DNA of 64,000 nucleotides from Candidatus Peribacterales bacterium (lineage in GTDB: Bacteria; Patescibacteriota; Gracilibacteria; Peribacterales; Peribacteraceae). Of this stretch, positions 38,675 to 47,812 are shown piece after piece (position 1 is the stretch's first letter; every line of letters begins with the position of its first letter). The stretch is from contig JAGVDM010000006.1 of NCBI GenBank assembly GCA_020058765.1, positions 117,488 to 181,487 of the forward strand, given 5' to 3'. Both the position numbers and the translations under genes were made by a program. The notes beneath the pieces are model-generated. The model was not told the origin of the DNA. It did not search any database and worked only from the letters and a program-made list of their open reading frames with translations.

Positions 38675-41089
38675 TTACTTCTTTGACCTCGTCTTCTTGC
38701 GTGGTGCAGCAGCAGCTTGTTCGCGGAGAAACTCGGGCAGCAGTAATGGCTGTTGCAGATCTGGCAGCTTCTCCACAAGCTCCAGATCCTCCAGAGCAAT
38801 TTTGCCAACGTACAAACGTTGCAATTGCCCTCCTTCTGCGAGGAACCGCTCAATGGCACGTACACCTCGAAAGTACACCACACTCTTGGTGAACCCACCG
38901 TTATCAGATGTATTGGTCAGGCCACGCTTAATGATGATCGCCTGAGAAAGAGCTTTCTCACGATCGTACCCGAGTTCCTCGGACAGATACTGCCGAGTAT
39001 CGGCAAACGAGTGCTCCAAGCCATAGGCGAGGCCGAGCAGATTACGAGGTGGGTTATACCGCTTCTCATGCGTGTCGCCATACACACGATTCTGGTTGTA
39101 GATCGCGAGCCCTTCCTGGGTATCCAGATATCCCGCGCAACCCCGACGGAAAATAGCATAGGGCTGATGTGCACCATTCTCTGCGGTAAGGATGTGCGTC
39201 TCGATTTCGTGGCGGATGAGTGCATCGATGCGCGTGTCGGAGAATGTAGCGCCTTCGCGCAAATACACATGTCGACCACCCACCGTACAATCTGCCACAA
39301 GCTTCGCGCGGATGGCTACTTGCCACTCATGCAAACCATATTTGGCAAGCACCTGCTCAAAGCGCTCCTTTACATACTCAGCGGATCGAGTGGGTGCGTC
39401 TCGTTCGGAAAGATCGCATGCTGGTCGATTGTGCAGCAGTGCGTCTGCCGCCCGAATAAGCGAGGAAGTAGGCTTACCAAAGAGTGCCACAGATAACGCA
39501 GTAAATCGTTCACTGTCTCCACGTGCTTCAAGGAGCAGAATACGCTGGGTATGCTCCTTGCGCTTCTTCTCTAGTAGTACGCCGAGCGGCGACGTGTCGA
39601 GCAGTGGCTCTGCCAAACGTTCCCGAATATCCGCGATATTCGGCAGTGGCGGATAGGAAAACACGGGATTGTAGCGCACATCTTCGCGCAGTCGCTTGCG
39701 CTCTTCAGCTAAGTTAATGGGCTTGATGTATTTGAGCAGCAACAGCTCACGATCGTACTGCGAGAGCAGTTTATCCACAGCGCGCAGGTCGATCTTCACG
39801 CCGGATGCCGTGGGTTTTTGACGCTGACGAGATGGATCGATGAGAAAGTCAGCCAGATCTCGACGGCCAATGATGGCGCGATCGGAACCCGGCAGATCAG
39901 CCGCAAGTACGACTGTTTGGATCTTGCGTCCTGCGAGTGTGAACTTCACGCGATATCGCTCGGCATCGTCACCTTCCTGTTCTACCGCACGATGTGCGAT
40001 CAATTCTGTAATGAGTTCGCGTGAGAAGACTGTTCTCTCACGATCCGGCGCTATGGCACAGGGCTCTTCCACACTCGCTCCCACCCCAGCAATCGTGATA
40101 ATTTCATGCAGGCCAAGGAGCGGGCGCTCTTCGGGCTTCTTGCCTGTGCTCTTGCTACGAATCTTCTCGCCAAAAAGCTCCTGCCCAATACGCACACCCT
40201 TCTCGGGCGAGCTCACCGTGAGCCCCTGAACACGTTCCAGGCGCGCTCGGAGCGGCGCAAGATTCGCAATCTGCACACTCAATCCAGCACGCGCGTTCAC
40301 TTCGAGCACCGCAGGCCCCATTTGTGCATCGAGCGTAATATCTGCAGCCAAATACCCGATGTTGGTAATCTGCTGAATACGCGAACAAATGAGGAGAATT
40401 TCCTCCCAGAAGGGAATTTGATGACCCGATGGCGAGCCACCATGCGGTAGTTCTGTAATCATATGATGGTACTGCGCTGCATGTGTGGTAACCCCCTTGG
40501 CAATGTCGATACCAATACCCATGCCACCAAGGTGTAGGTTTGCCTTTCCGTCACTTACAGCGGTAGGAATGCGCAACATCGCCATGATCGGCACAAGGTT
40601 GAACACGATTACGCGGATATCCGGCATACCCACAGGTCGAAACGGCAGGAACGACTCATGGGGGATGAGCAGCTGCTCAAAGAAGGCAGTATCGCGGCGA
40701 CCACCGAGCGAAAAGCGCCCATCGAGGATGTCTCCCATATGCTCACGAAGCTCCTGTGCGGCAATGGGACGCTTGCCACTGCGCAGGAACTGCCCCTGTT
40801 TATCGCGACCACGCAGAATAATGATCCCCTCTCCTCCAAACCCATAATTCGGCTTAAGTACACAGTCGTCTGGGAGTGATGAGAAATCGAACGCGCGCAA
40901 TTGTTCGCGGTTCTCGATACGTGCAAAAATCTTCGCAGCAGGAATGCCGCGCGCGGTAAGGAATGCCTTGGTCTTCAATTTGTCATCGGCAAACGCAATA
41001 GCCTTCTTTGGATTAAACGGCTTCACGTAGAGGAGGTTCCTCGCGTTGATGCCGAGCACGCCGCGACTGGAGAAAAATGGAGTGAGCAT
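38675..41089 (-). CDS. fusion of RimK-related ATP-grasp ligase (TIGR02291-like) and QEGLA-motif peptidase-like domain (DUF1704)
   Basis: N-terminal ATP-grasp (LKPNYGFGGEGIIIL, VLEVNARAGLSVQIAN); C-terminal RHEIETHIL and TQEGLA. Confidence 0.85.
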   Translation of the reverse strand: MLTPFFSSRGVLGINARNLLYVKPFNPKKAIAFADDKLKTKAFLTARGIPAAKIFARIENREQLRAFDFSSLPDDCVLKPNYGFGGEGIIILRGRDKQGQFLRSGKRPIAAQELREHMGDILDGRFSLGGRRDTAFFEQLLIPHESFLPFRPVGMPDIRVIVFNLVPIMAMLRIPTAVSDGKANLHLGGMGIGIDIAKGVTTHAAQYHHMITELPHGGSPSGHQIPFWEEILLICSRIQQITNIGYLAADITLDAQMGPAVLEVNARAGLSVQIANLAPLRARLERVQGLTVSSPEKGVRIGQELFGEKIRSKSTGKKPEERPLLGLHEIITIAGVGASVEEPCAIAPDRERTVFSRELITELIAHRAVEQEGDDAERYRVKFTLAGRKIQTVVLAADLPGSDRAIIGRRDLADFLIDPSRQRQKPTASGVKIDLRAVDKLLSQYDRELLLLKYIKPINLAEERKRLREDVRYNPVFSYPPLPNIADIRERLAEPLLDTSPLGVLLEKKRKEHTQRILLLEARGDSERFTALSVALFGKPTSSLIRAADALLHNRPACDLSERDAPTRSAEYVKERFEQVLAKYGLHEWQVAIRAKLVADCTVGGRHVYLREGATFSDTRIDALIRHEIETHILTAENGAHQPYAIFRRGCAGYLDTQEGLAIYNQNRVYGDTHEKRYNPPRNLLGLAYGLEHSFADTRQYLSEELGYDREKALSQAIIIKRGLTNTSDNGGFTKSVVYFRGVRAIERFLAEGGQLQRLYVGKIALEDLELVEKLPDLQQPLLLPEFLREQAAAAPRKKTRSKK

Positions 41090-42612
41090 TATTCTTCCTG
41101 CAGATGGCGGAACACTTCACGGAATCGGAAGTACTCCACAAGCCGCAGTCCCGCCCACTTCCCCAGCACAATGTTTACGAGCAACGTGACGAGAATGGTC
41201 TCCGGATAGGCAAGAATGAATGACTGCAATGCAGGCCACTGCACAATGAACACACACAAGAGAGAGGCAATCACTGTTTCACCAACGCCCATCACAGCGC
41301 TCCACAAGCCTTCTTCAGTCTTCACGTTGAGGAACGTTTCCGAGAGCGTAGACATGATGAGCAGAATGAAGATCGTGTCACCCGAGAGTGTAAGACCGAA
41401 GTACGCGCCGAGGCCGAGGAGCAACAGGAGCGTCAGGCTCACAACCGTAAGAATGATGGCAACTTTCGGTACATAGAGCAGGCGCCATCCGCGCATGAGC
41501 GATCGAGTGGCGTAGCCAGTCACCAAGATGAAGAGCAAGAATGCCACACCGATCTGCCACCCAAGTGCAAGAAAGCTCAGGGCAATCACCGAGGGCGTAT
41601 ACAAGCCAAATGTTGTAACACCAATCACCTGCTTGAGGAAGGCAAGGATCGTAGCAATGAGCGGCAATATGAGGAGCAAAATCGCCGTGCGCGTGGAAAC
41701 ACCGTGCGTGAGCATGTAATTCACGAGTGACGACAGCACATTCCACGGGCGCAGTGCCGCCGTGGATTCATCCACGATTTGAAAGTCGAAATCCCACTGG
41801 GTAAGGCGCTCAAGGAATTGGTCAACATTCTCGGCAGTCAGCAGCGCACTCATCGCCTCTTTGCGCGTGATGATGATGCGACTAGGGTCGAGCACAGAGA
41901 ACGGCCCACGCGCAGTGCGCGCAAGCGTGTTCAAGCTGCGCTCGGTAATGAGCATGATGGTCTGGCGAGGCAGCTCATTCATGCGATCGGCATCGCCCTC
42001 TACTGCACGCTGCAATGCCTGTAAGCCAGAAATCCCATCGGACCAAATCACAATCGCCTCCGCGCCGGCAAGGGCACCGTTGGATTCTTTAATCACACGC
42101 GTGAGAAGCGAATCATCCCCGATAGGGATGGTGTTTTCGGTGGGGCGGATAATGCGCAAATATGTGCCACCACGCTCCGCCTCCTGCTGATGCACAAGGA
42201 GCTTTTCTGCGGCAACCGTGGCATCCGCGATCAGTACGATTTTGCGCTGGTACACGATAACCTCATGCACAGCTTCTGCAGTGACCTCTTCGCCGTCAAT
42301 TGTCATGGAGATCACCAGACGAATGACGGTTCGACCAGGCTGCTCAGGCGTGTAGACCGCCTCGAGCGTTCGGCTGATTGGCTGAGTAACCCCCTCGCGA
42401 AACCAGCGGTACTCCGCCGTTTCGTCTACACCAGCACTTGCCGATGCATCGAGCACCAAGGTACGGCCGACCGCAATATCGCTCGGGCCGCTAATGACCG
42501 GAGTAATACTTGCTGCGCTGTGATCTTCTTCGATGACCTCCATACCCAAAACTGGCACTGCAGACGCGAGCAGAGCCAGGAATACCCCGGTGTTAAGAAA
42601 AAATCGATGCAT
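41089..42612 (-). CDS. membrane protein with PKD-like N-terminal domain and 7TM region of the transglutaminase-associated type
   Basis: Signal peptide, Ig/PKD-like region, seven hydrophobic helices incl. FGLYTPSVIALSFLALGWQIGV; stop overlaps next ATG. Confidence 0.75.
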   Translation of the reverse strand: MHRFFLNTGVFLALLASAVPVLGMEVIEEDHSAASITPVISGPSDIAVGRTLVLDASASAGVDETAEYRWFREGVTQPISRTLEAVYTPEQPGRTVIRLVISMTIDGEEVTAEAVHEVIVYQRKIVLIADATVAAEKLLVHQQEAERGGTYLRIIRPTENTIPIGDDSLLTRVIKESNGALAGAEAIVIWSDGISGLQALQRAVEGDADRMNELPRQTIMLITERSLNTLARTARGPFSVLDPSRIIITRKEAMSALLTAENVDQFLERLTQWDFDFQIVDESTAALRPWNVLSSLVNYMLTHGVSTRTAILLLILPLIATILAFLKQVIGVTTFGLYTPSVIALSFLALGWQIGVAFLLFILVTGYATRSLMRGWRLLYVPKVAIILTVVSLTLLLLLGLGAYFGLTLSGDTIFILLIMSTLSETFLNVKTEEGLWSAVMGVGETVIASLLCVFIVQWPALQSFILAYPETILVTLLVNIVLGKWAGLRLVEYFRFREVFRHLQEE

Positions 42613-42622
42613 ACAACACAGG

Positions 42623-42949
42623 TTAGCTGCTCTTCTTTTTGGTGTCGTTCTTGTCTTTGTACTTCTTGAGCTGCGGCTCAAGCTTCTCTGCGCAACGATC
42701 CACTGCTTCAATTACATCGGGGCGTCGTGATTCTGCATAGAGCGACTTCCCTGGGAGCTCCACCGTAATTGTCACCTTAATTTGGTCACGCTCTTTTTTC
42801 GTGTTACGACGCTCGGTATTCACACGAATAACCGACGCTTCATCTTTGAGGCGGCGACAGTAGGTAGCAAGCTTGCCTAGTTTGCGCGCTAACACGAGCA
42901 ATTCACGATCCGTGTACTGAAAGTTCTCCTCATAATGCAGGATGTTCAT
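42623..42949 (-). CDS. hpf: ribosome hibernation promoting factor (HPF/YfiA family)
   Basis: Short HPF-like fold: KLGKLATYCRRLKDEASVIRVNTERR...YAESRRPDVIEAVDRCAEKLEPQLKKYK. Confidence 0.8.
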   Translation of the reverse strand: MNILHYEENFQYTDRELLVLARKLGKLATYCRRLKDEASVIRVNTERRNTKKERDQIKVTITVELPGKSLYAESRRPDVIEAVDRCAEKLEPQLKKYKDKNDTKKKSS

Positions 42950-43046
42950 GGTGGTACAGGAGAAGGAAACACGGCCAGCATATCACGTTCATAAGAGGAT
43001 GGCACCCCGGGTATTCGCCCGAAAATTGTGCGCCAAACCACAGAAT

Positions 43047-43071
43047 TATCACTCTTCTAGAGAGAGTGATA
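43047..43071. promoter_or_regulatory. inverted repeat (possible operator or hairpin)
   Basis: TATCACTCT-TCTAGAG-AGAGTGATA. Confidence 0.5.
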
Positions 43072-43124
43072 GACACGCAGAAAAAGGCAGTGTAGACTTG
43101 GCATGTTTTCTACCCCACTCCTTC

Positions 43125-43169
43125 ATGATGTGTTGTGATGGTCAGGGCGGATGCGGCTGCGGTTGCTAA
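43125..43169 (+). CDS. putative 14-aa Cys/Gly-rich micropeptide MMCCDGQGGCGCGC
   Basis: Tiny ORF between an inverted repeat and a plus-strand terminator; no obvious Shine-Dalgarno. Confidence 0.3.
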   Translation: MMCCDGQGGCGCGC

Positions 43170-43201
43170 GCAACTGTTGGCTCATCCCCACAATCAAACG
43201 G

Positions 43202-43226
43202 AAAGCGCCCGCCTTGGGCGCTTTTT
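43202..43226 (+). terminator. rho-independent terminator with plus-strand T-tract
   Basis: AAAGCGCCC-GCCTT-GGGCGCTTTTT. Confidence 0.8.
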
Positions 43227-43232
43227 CGTATG

Positions 43233-43559
43233 CTATACGGCGTGCACCGGCACCCGTCGCGGGCTACGCAAGGAGTACCATACATTGAACCCAAAACCGA
43301 GAATCACGAGTAATACCCCAATGCATAGTGCTGTTTCCGCATTAGACTGCACAGGGGCACTTGCGTGTAGCGAACCCTGCACGAGCATTGCTGTTGCTTC
43401 CGGCTGCACGGCATTCGTCGGCAGCACCAAAGTGCCTTGCCCAACTAGCTGAGCAAGTTGGCGGGAAAACGAGGACTGTACTCCCGTGACGACGAGAACC
43501 AAGCCTCCTGCAACGAAAGACGCATTGCTGGTGAATCGAAGAATGTTATTCATATTCAT
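43233..43559 (-). CDS. small two-TM membrane protein
   Basis: ORF with two hydrophobic segments and extended -10 (ATGTTATAAT, 43565-43574 minus) upstream. Confidence 0.6.
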   Translation of the reverse strand: MNMNNILRFTSNASFVAGGLVLVVTGVQSSFSRQLAQLVGQGTLVLPTNAVQPEATAMLVQGSLHASAPVQSNAETALCIGVLLVILGFGFNVWYSLRSPRRVPVHAV

Positions 43560-43564
43560 GTAAT

Positions 43565-43574
43565 ATTATAACAT
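43565..43574 (-). promoter_or_regulatory. extended -10 promoter element for the 43233-43559 gene
   Basis: Minus-strand TTGTAA-16-TATAAT within AT-rich upstream DNA. Confidence 0.55.
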
Positions 43575-43673
43575 ATTTTATATTTTTTACAATAATCATG
43601 CCCCACGGAGAACTTGTGGACTTCTGCGCTTTTCTTGGCAGGAAAGTCATCGTACACTACGCCCGCTTTCCGT

Positions 43674-43748
43674 GGCCCCATCGTCTAACGGTTAGGACGC
43701 CAGGTTTTCATCCTGGTAACGGGAGTTCGATTCTCCCTGGGGCTGCCA
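43674..43748 (+). tRNA. tRNA-Glu (TTC)
   Basis: Cloverleaf read by hand; CCAGG-TTTTCAT-CCTGG anticodon arm; encoded CCA. Confidence 0.95.
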
Positions 43749-43783
43749 GTCAAATATTAAACCGTTTCGATACACTAAAACTC

Positions 43784-44320
43784 TCATGCGGGCGGCGCGC
43801 CTCTCCCCGGCACGCTCTGCCGCACGCCGAATTTACTGTGCACGAATTGGTTCAATGCATGTTCGGAGAGCAAGTTCATCATCTTCTCCCGGATCTCATC
43901 TCTCCTTTGAACACATGCCAGAATATCCCCCCTCAGTTGTGCACCTTGCGGGAGCCGGCTCCGGTTCACCAAGTCGGTAAAGTGGACGAAGCTCTCCAGA
44001 ATGACCCGGTCTCTGCTCAGTATGAATCCACTGTCTTTCTCGAGTGTCATTACCAAAGCATCGCGCAATCCCATGGCAAACATTTCCGCGTACGGTGCAT
44101 TGTCGAACGCATCAGCCGCCAACGCATTCGCAAGGCGTGTCGGCCCTGTTCCGCCGTAGCCCCAGTTAAAATCCTGGGAGCCATCGGGCGATTGGAGATC
44201 CGGCTTCTGGATTCCCCCTTCCCAAATGGCCACTTGCCTCGTGCCAACAGCGGGGATGATCCCGTGGTACGTGCGTAACGGCGGGCCGCTGATCCGTTCT
44301 CGGTATAGATCTCGGGGCAT
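43784..44320 (-). CDS. DUF6166-like protein
   Basis: SPDGSQDFNWGYGGTGPTRLANALAADAF resembles the DUF6166 core. Confidence 0.6.
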   Translation of the reverse strand: MPRDLYRERISGPPLRTYHGIIPAVGTRQVAIWEGGIQKPDLQSPDGSQDFNWGYGGTGPTRLANALAADAFDNAPYAEMFAMGLRDALVMTLEKDSGFILSRDRVILESFVHFTDLVNRSRLPQGAQLRGDILACVQRRDEIREKMMNLLSEHALNQFVHSKFGVRQSVPGRGAPPA

Positions 44321-44482
44321 AATGGGTATATTTCATACTTCTTCTGTAATTGTCAATAAGTCCTGAAGAATGATCGTGCTCTTCAGAGATTTCTGAGTAC
44401 AGAGTGCCAATACACTATTGCACCAAGCACCCCTGTTTGAAAAAGTCTTCGGGCTGCCACTCTCCCAAGCCAAGAAACACCC

Positions 44483-44519
44483 CTATAATTGACAATTATA
44501 GCATTTTAGTTTAATAATA
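44483..44519 (+). promoter_or_regulatory. sigma70-type promoter with a palindrome overlapping the -35
   Basis: TTGACA-17-TAATAA; perfect palindrome CTATAATTG-A-CAATTATAG at 44483-44501. Confidence 0.65.
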
Positions 44520-44630
44520 TATGCTTTCGCACTGCGCGAGAGGCATGTTCATTCTCTTCACCGGCTTTTTTCGTTTGACGAAAGGAGTGTATACAGCCGG
44601 ACCCGTGTGAGCGGGTGACAGTGGGGCATT

Positions 44631-45773
44631 ATGTTTCATGTCACTCAATGTAAGGAATTTGCTGTGTTGTTTTCTCTTGAACGGTTTTGGTCGCGCCGAA
44701 AGCGACCTGTGTCTTCGAGTCGTAACCCCTCCAACGTCGTATTACGTGGAGAGCAACTCGAGAGTCGTGATCTCTGTGCGGCGGACATGCACTATGTCCC
44801 CAATCAGCAGGATGGCGGCGGTACGCTGACATTCGTAGGCGATAAGCGTTTCGCCAATAACGCCAAGTTCGGCGCTGCCGAAATTGGTGGGCAAACGGTC
44901 GGTGTCGCAACGCTAAATGGACGGGAGAAATTCTTCCAACCTGGCAGCGTCACCGAGATTGTCTACGTCGGCGGACGCACCACCGACACAGTCGAGATCA
45001 AGTCCGAAGCGGGCGATCTCGGCCTCCGAAAAGTGCGGGCAAACTTGGGCCGAGGATTCGACAACTTCGCGTCGTCGAGCCCCTGTGTTCAGGTAACCGT
45101 GCTGGGCGGAGCCCACAACGATCTGATCGTGGTCTATGGCCACGGTTCGGTCATGAAGGGTGATGGCGGACATGATCGCATCGACTTCTTTGGGAGCGAT
45201 GGGCAACTCTACGGAGGTGCAGGCAACGATCAGCTCCGGGCAGTTCGCTCCGGCAACTACCTGGAAGGAAAATCGGGGAGAGACATCCTCGAAACCATCA
45301 TTGGTCAGCTCGCCTGGGATCAGGTTGGGCGCGCCAATACTGTCAATCCCGGCTCTGGGAAAGACAAACTGATCGTCGATCCGTTCGACGTTCAGCTCGG
45401 AAAAATCGGCAGCAGGTGGGGCGACATCGTGATCTACGTCACGGCCACACCGGTGTCTCAGCCGATTCCAGAGCCGTATCCCGAACCGCAACAGCCCGGG
45501 TCTGGGCCGACGGTAACGGAATACATCAATCCCCAAACCGGGGATGCGGTATACACCGCAACGACGATCCGGCTTCATCTGCAAGCCACGAGCCCTTCGG
45601 GGCTGGTGCTCTACAGTGTAGAAGCGAACGGGGCATTCCTTGGGGGACAACGCCAGGCAAACGGCACACGCATTACTGCGGATGTCGCCAATCCAACGAC
45701 GGACTTCGTCGTGGTTGATCCCTTCGGGCTCCTTCCTGCACTGCAGGCAACTACACAACTGATCGTCATCTAA
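44631..45773 (+). CDS. planctomycete-like secreted protein with LExRxLxA motif and RTX-like glycine repeats
   Basis: N-terminal basic region then LRGEQLESRDLCAAD; HDRIDFFGSDGQLYGGAGNDQL; Pro-rich linker and C-terminal beta domain. Confidence 0.75.
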   Translation: MFHVTQCKEFAVLFSLERFWSRRKRPVSSSRNPSNVVLRGEQLESRDLCAADMHYVPNQQDGGGTLTFVGDKRFANNAKFGAAEIGGQTVGVATLNGREKFFQPGSVTEIVYVGGRTTDTVEIKSEAGDLGLRKVRANLGRGFDNFASSSPCVQVTVLGGAHNDLIVVYGHGSVMKGDGGHDRIDFFGSDGQLYGGAGNDQLRAVRSGNYLEGKSGRDILETIIGQLAWDQVGRANTVNPGSGKDKLIVDPFDVQLGKIGSRWGDIVIYVTATPVSQPIPEPYPEPQQPGSGPTVTEYINPQTGDAVYTATTIRLHLQATSPSGLVLYSVEANGAFLGGQRQANGTRITADVANPTTDFVVVDPFGLLPALQATTQLIVI

Positions 45774-45788
45774 CGACAAAAGCCACCC

Positions 45789-45826
45789 ACCCGTTCTCCG
45801 CTGTAAAAAGTGGAGAACGGGTTTTC
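45789..45826 (+). terminator. rho-independent terminator
   Basis: 11-bp stem ACCCGTTCTCC/GGAGAACGGGT followed by TTTTC. Confidence 0.85.
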
Positions 45827-45938
45827 TTGATACGAATACAAAAAAATCGGAGAGAGGTGATTCCCTCGCAACTGTCATCTTTCAAGATAATCCAAAACGC
45901 TTGCGACGAAGAACGCATGCGGTAGCATCGTCCTTCCT

Positions 45939-46550
45939 ATGGCAATGGAAAACCCGCAGCATCGCGCACAAATTCCATCCAACAGAATGGAACAGATGAT
46001 CCCCGAGCTTGCCGACTTCTGCCAGATGTACGCAGACATCACGAGGCTCAACGTGCTGCTGCTCTTGCGCAATGGCGAGATGGGCTTCGGCGAACTCGAG
46101 AAGCATTCTGGTAGCAGCGGACCACTGCTGTCGCATCATTTGGCGCTGCTTGCAGACGGAGGATTGATTACGCAGCGCAAGGAAGGACGACATACATATT
46201 GGTCACTCACACCTCGCACGCGGCAAATGGAGCAACTCCTGAACATCATGCTCACAGGAGCGTCACCACAAGATGATGGGGAAACGATCGATTGGAACCA
46301 CGATCCGTTCTTGCGGAGTGAAGAGCCAATAGAAGACGCATTGGAATATGTATTCAATGCAGTCGATGCGGTGCTCCCCACGCCGGAGGCAAGGAGAGCG
46401 TGGAGACAGGATTGGGTACACGATACGGAGGCAAAAACCGGGAATCGCTACTTTGCAGAACAGTTGCTGCACACATGTAGCGAAGATCAGTGCATTGCGC
46501 GTCTTAAGGCATGTATTGCAGAACAATGGGGCATTCCCCTGGCTGAATGA
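45939..46550 (+). CDS. ArsR-type winged-helix transcriptional regulator with C-terminal extension
   Basis: DITRLNVLLLLRNGEMGFGELEKHSGSSGPLLSHHLALLADGGLI. Confidence 0.85.
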   Translation: MAMENPQHRAQIPSNRMEQMIPELADFCQMYADITRLNVLLLLRNGEMGFGELEKHSGSSGPLLSHHLALLADGGLITQRKEGRHTYWSLTPRTRQMEQLLNIMLTGASPQDDGETIDWNHDPFLRSEEPIEDALEYVFNAVDAVLPTPEARRAWRQDWVHDTEAKTGNRYFAEQLLHTCSEDQCIARLKACIAEQWGIPLAE

Positions 46551-46647
46551 CCACGAATTTTGAGATGGGCGATTGCTGTGTAGTAGGATATGTTTTACCC
46601 CACGCAACCGCACTTGCGATTGCAGAATCGAACCCCTTCCCTTGCCC

Positions 46648-47811
46648 ATGTTTTCACTGGTCAAATCTACGTTCTACAGGGAAGAGGAGACGAAAAAATC
46701 GCTCTGCGAGTTCATTATGCAGGCAAAGCAGTTGAGCATGGGGGAACAATGCATGCTCTTTGAAAGGGAATTCGCAGCATGGCAAGGGAGGAAGCACTGC
46801 GTCAGTTTCAATAGCGGCAGCTCGGCGAATTTGGGGCTCATACGCGCGCTCTGCAATCTGGGCATTCTTTGCTCAGGGAATACAGTGGGATTTGCCGCGA
46901 TCACGTGGGCAACAAACGTGATGCCACTCATTCAAAATGGACTGGTGACATCCCCCATCGACATCAACACTGCAACACTCAATGTCTCCCCTACAACGGT
47001 GCTTGAGGCGTTGGAACGCACAAATATGCAGGCGATATTCCTCACGAATGCATTGGGAATGAGCGATGACATTGCATCCATCAAGGCAATATGCGACGAG
47101 AGAGGCATACTCCTGCTGGAAGATAATTGTGAATCGCTTGGCTCGGAATACAACGGGGTCAAGCTGGGGAACTTTGGCATGGCATCTACATTCTCATTCT
47201 TTGTCGGCCATCATTTATCCACTATTGAAGGCGGAGCTGTGTGCACAGACGATGATGCACTGGACGAAGCTCTCCGCATGGTTCGATCGCACGGTTGGGA
47301 TCGACACTTGGCGCCAAGTGCACAGCAGCGACTACGCGCGGATCACAATGTGGATGACTTCAACGCGAAGTACACATTTTACGACTCCGCATACAACATT
47401 CGACCAACCGAGATCCAAGGATTTTTGGGAAGGAACCAATTGGCATATCTCGATGAAATGACCAAAAAGAGAGCGGAGAATTTCGTAGCACTTACCCCGA
47501 TTTACGATAATCCGCAGTTTGAAAGGATGCAGCCACAGATGAGTACGCATTCTAGTTTTGCCTTCCCGCTCCTGTGTAAGACAGAAAAAATTAAAGATGA
47601 GTACATCCAGAAAAGTACAGCAGCAAATATTGAAATACGACCGATTATCAGCAGCTACATGCCCCATCAGCCATTCTATAAAAAATATGTGCCAGCTGTA
47701 GAACACGAATTGCCAGGTGCATATGCAGTGCACAAAAAAGGCTTCTACTTCGGCAATAATCCCGAAGTGACTCCTGAGGACATTGCGATGTTACTCGAAA
47801 CATTCAAATAA
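46648..47811 (+). CDS. DegT/DnrJ/EryC1/StrS-fold enzyme, probable sugar 3-dehydrase (RfbH/ColD-like)
   Basis: SFNSGSSANLGLIRAL, EDNCESLGSEYNG, STFSFFVGHHLSTIEGGAV (His at PLP-Lys position). Confidence 0.85.
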   Translation: MFSLVKSTFYREEETKKSLCEFIMQAKQLSMGEQCMLFEREFAAWQGRKHCVSFNSGSSANLGLIRALCNLGILCSGNTVGFAAITWATNVMPLIQNGLVTSPIDINTATLNVSPTTVLEALERTNMQAIFLTNALGMSDDIASIKAICDERGILLLEDNCESLGSEYNGVKLGNFGMASTFSFFVGHHLSTIEGGAVCTDDDALDEALRMVRSHGWDRHLAPSAQQRLRADHNVDDFNAKYTFYDSAYNIRPTEIQGFLGRNQLAYLDEMTKKRAENFVALTPIYDNPQFERMQPQMSTHSSFAFPLLCKTEKIKDEYIQKSTAANIEIRPIISSYMPHQPFYKKYVPAVEHELPGAYAVHKKGFYFGNNPEVTPEDIAMLLETFK

Positions 47812-47812
47812 A

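Noticed and set aside
32972-43748. Two tRNA-Glu genes as direct-repeat ends of one integrated element
   Set aside because: They have different anticodons and opposite strands, and the DNA between them encodes mostly ordinary genes (uvrC, rplY, hpf).
44913-45878. 321-aa minus-strand ORF
   Set aside because: Antisense to the LExRxLxA protein, which has a promoter, terminator and clear motifs.
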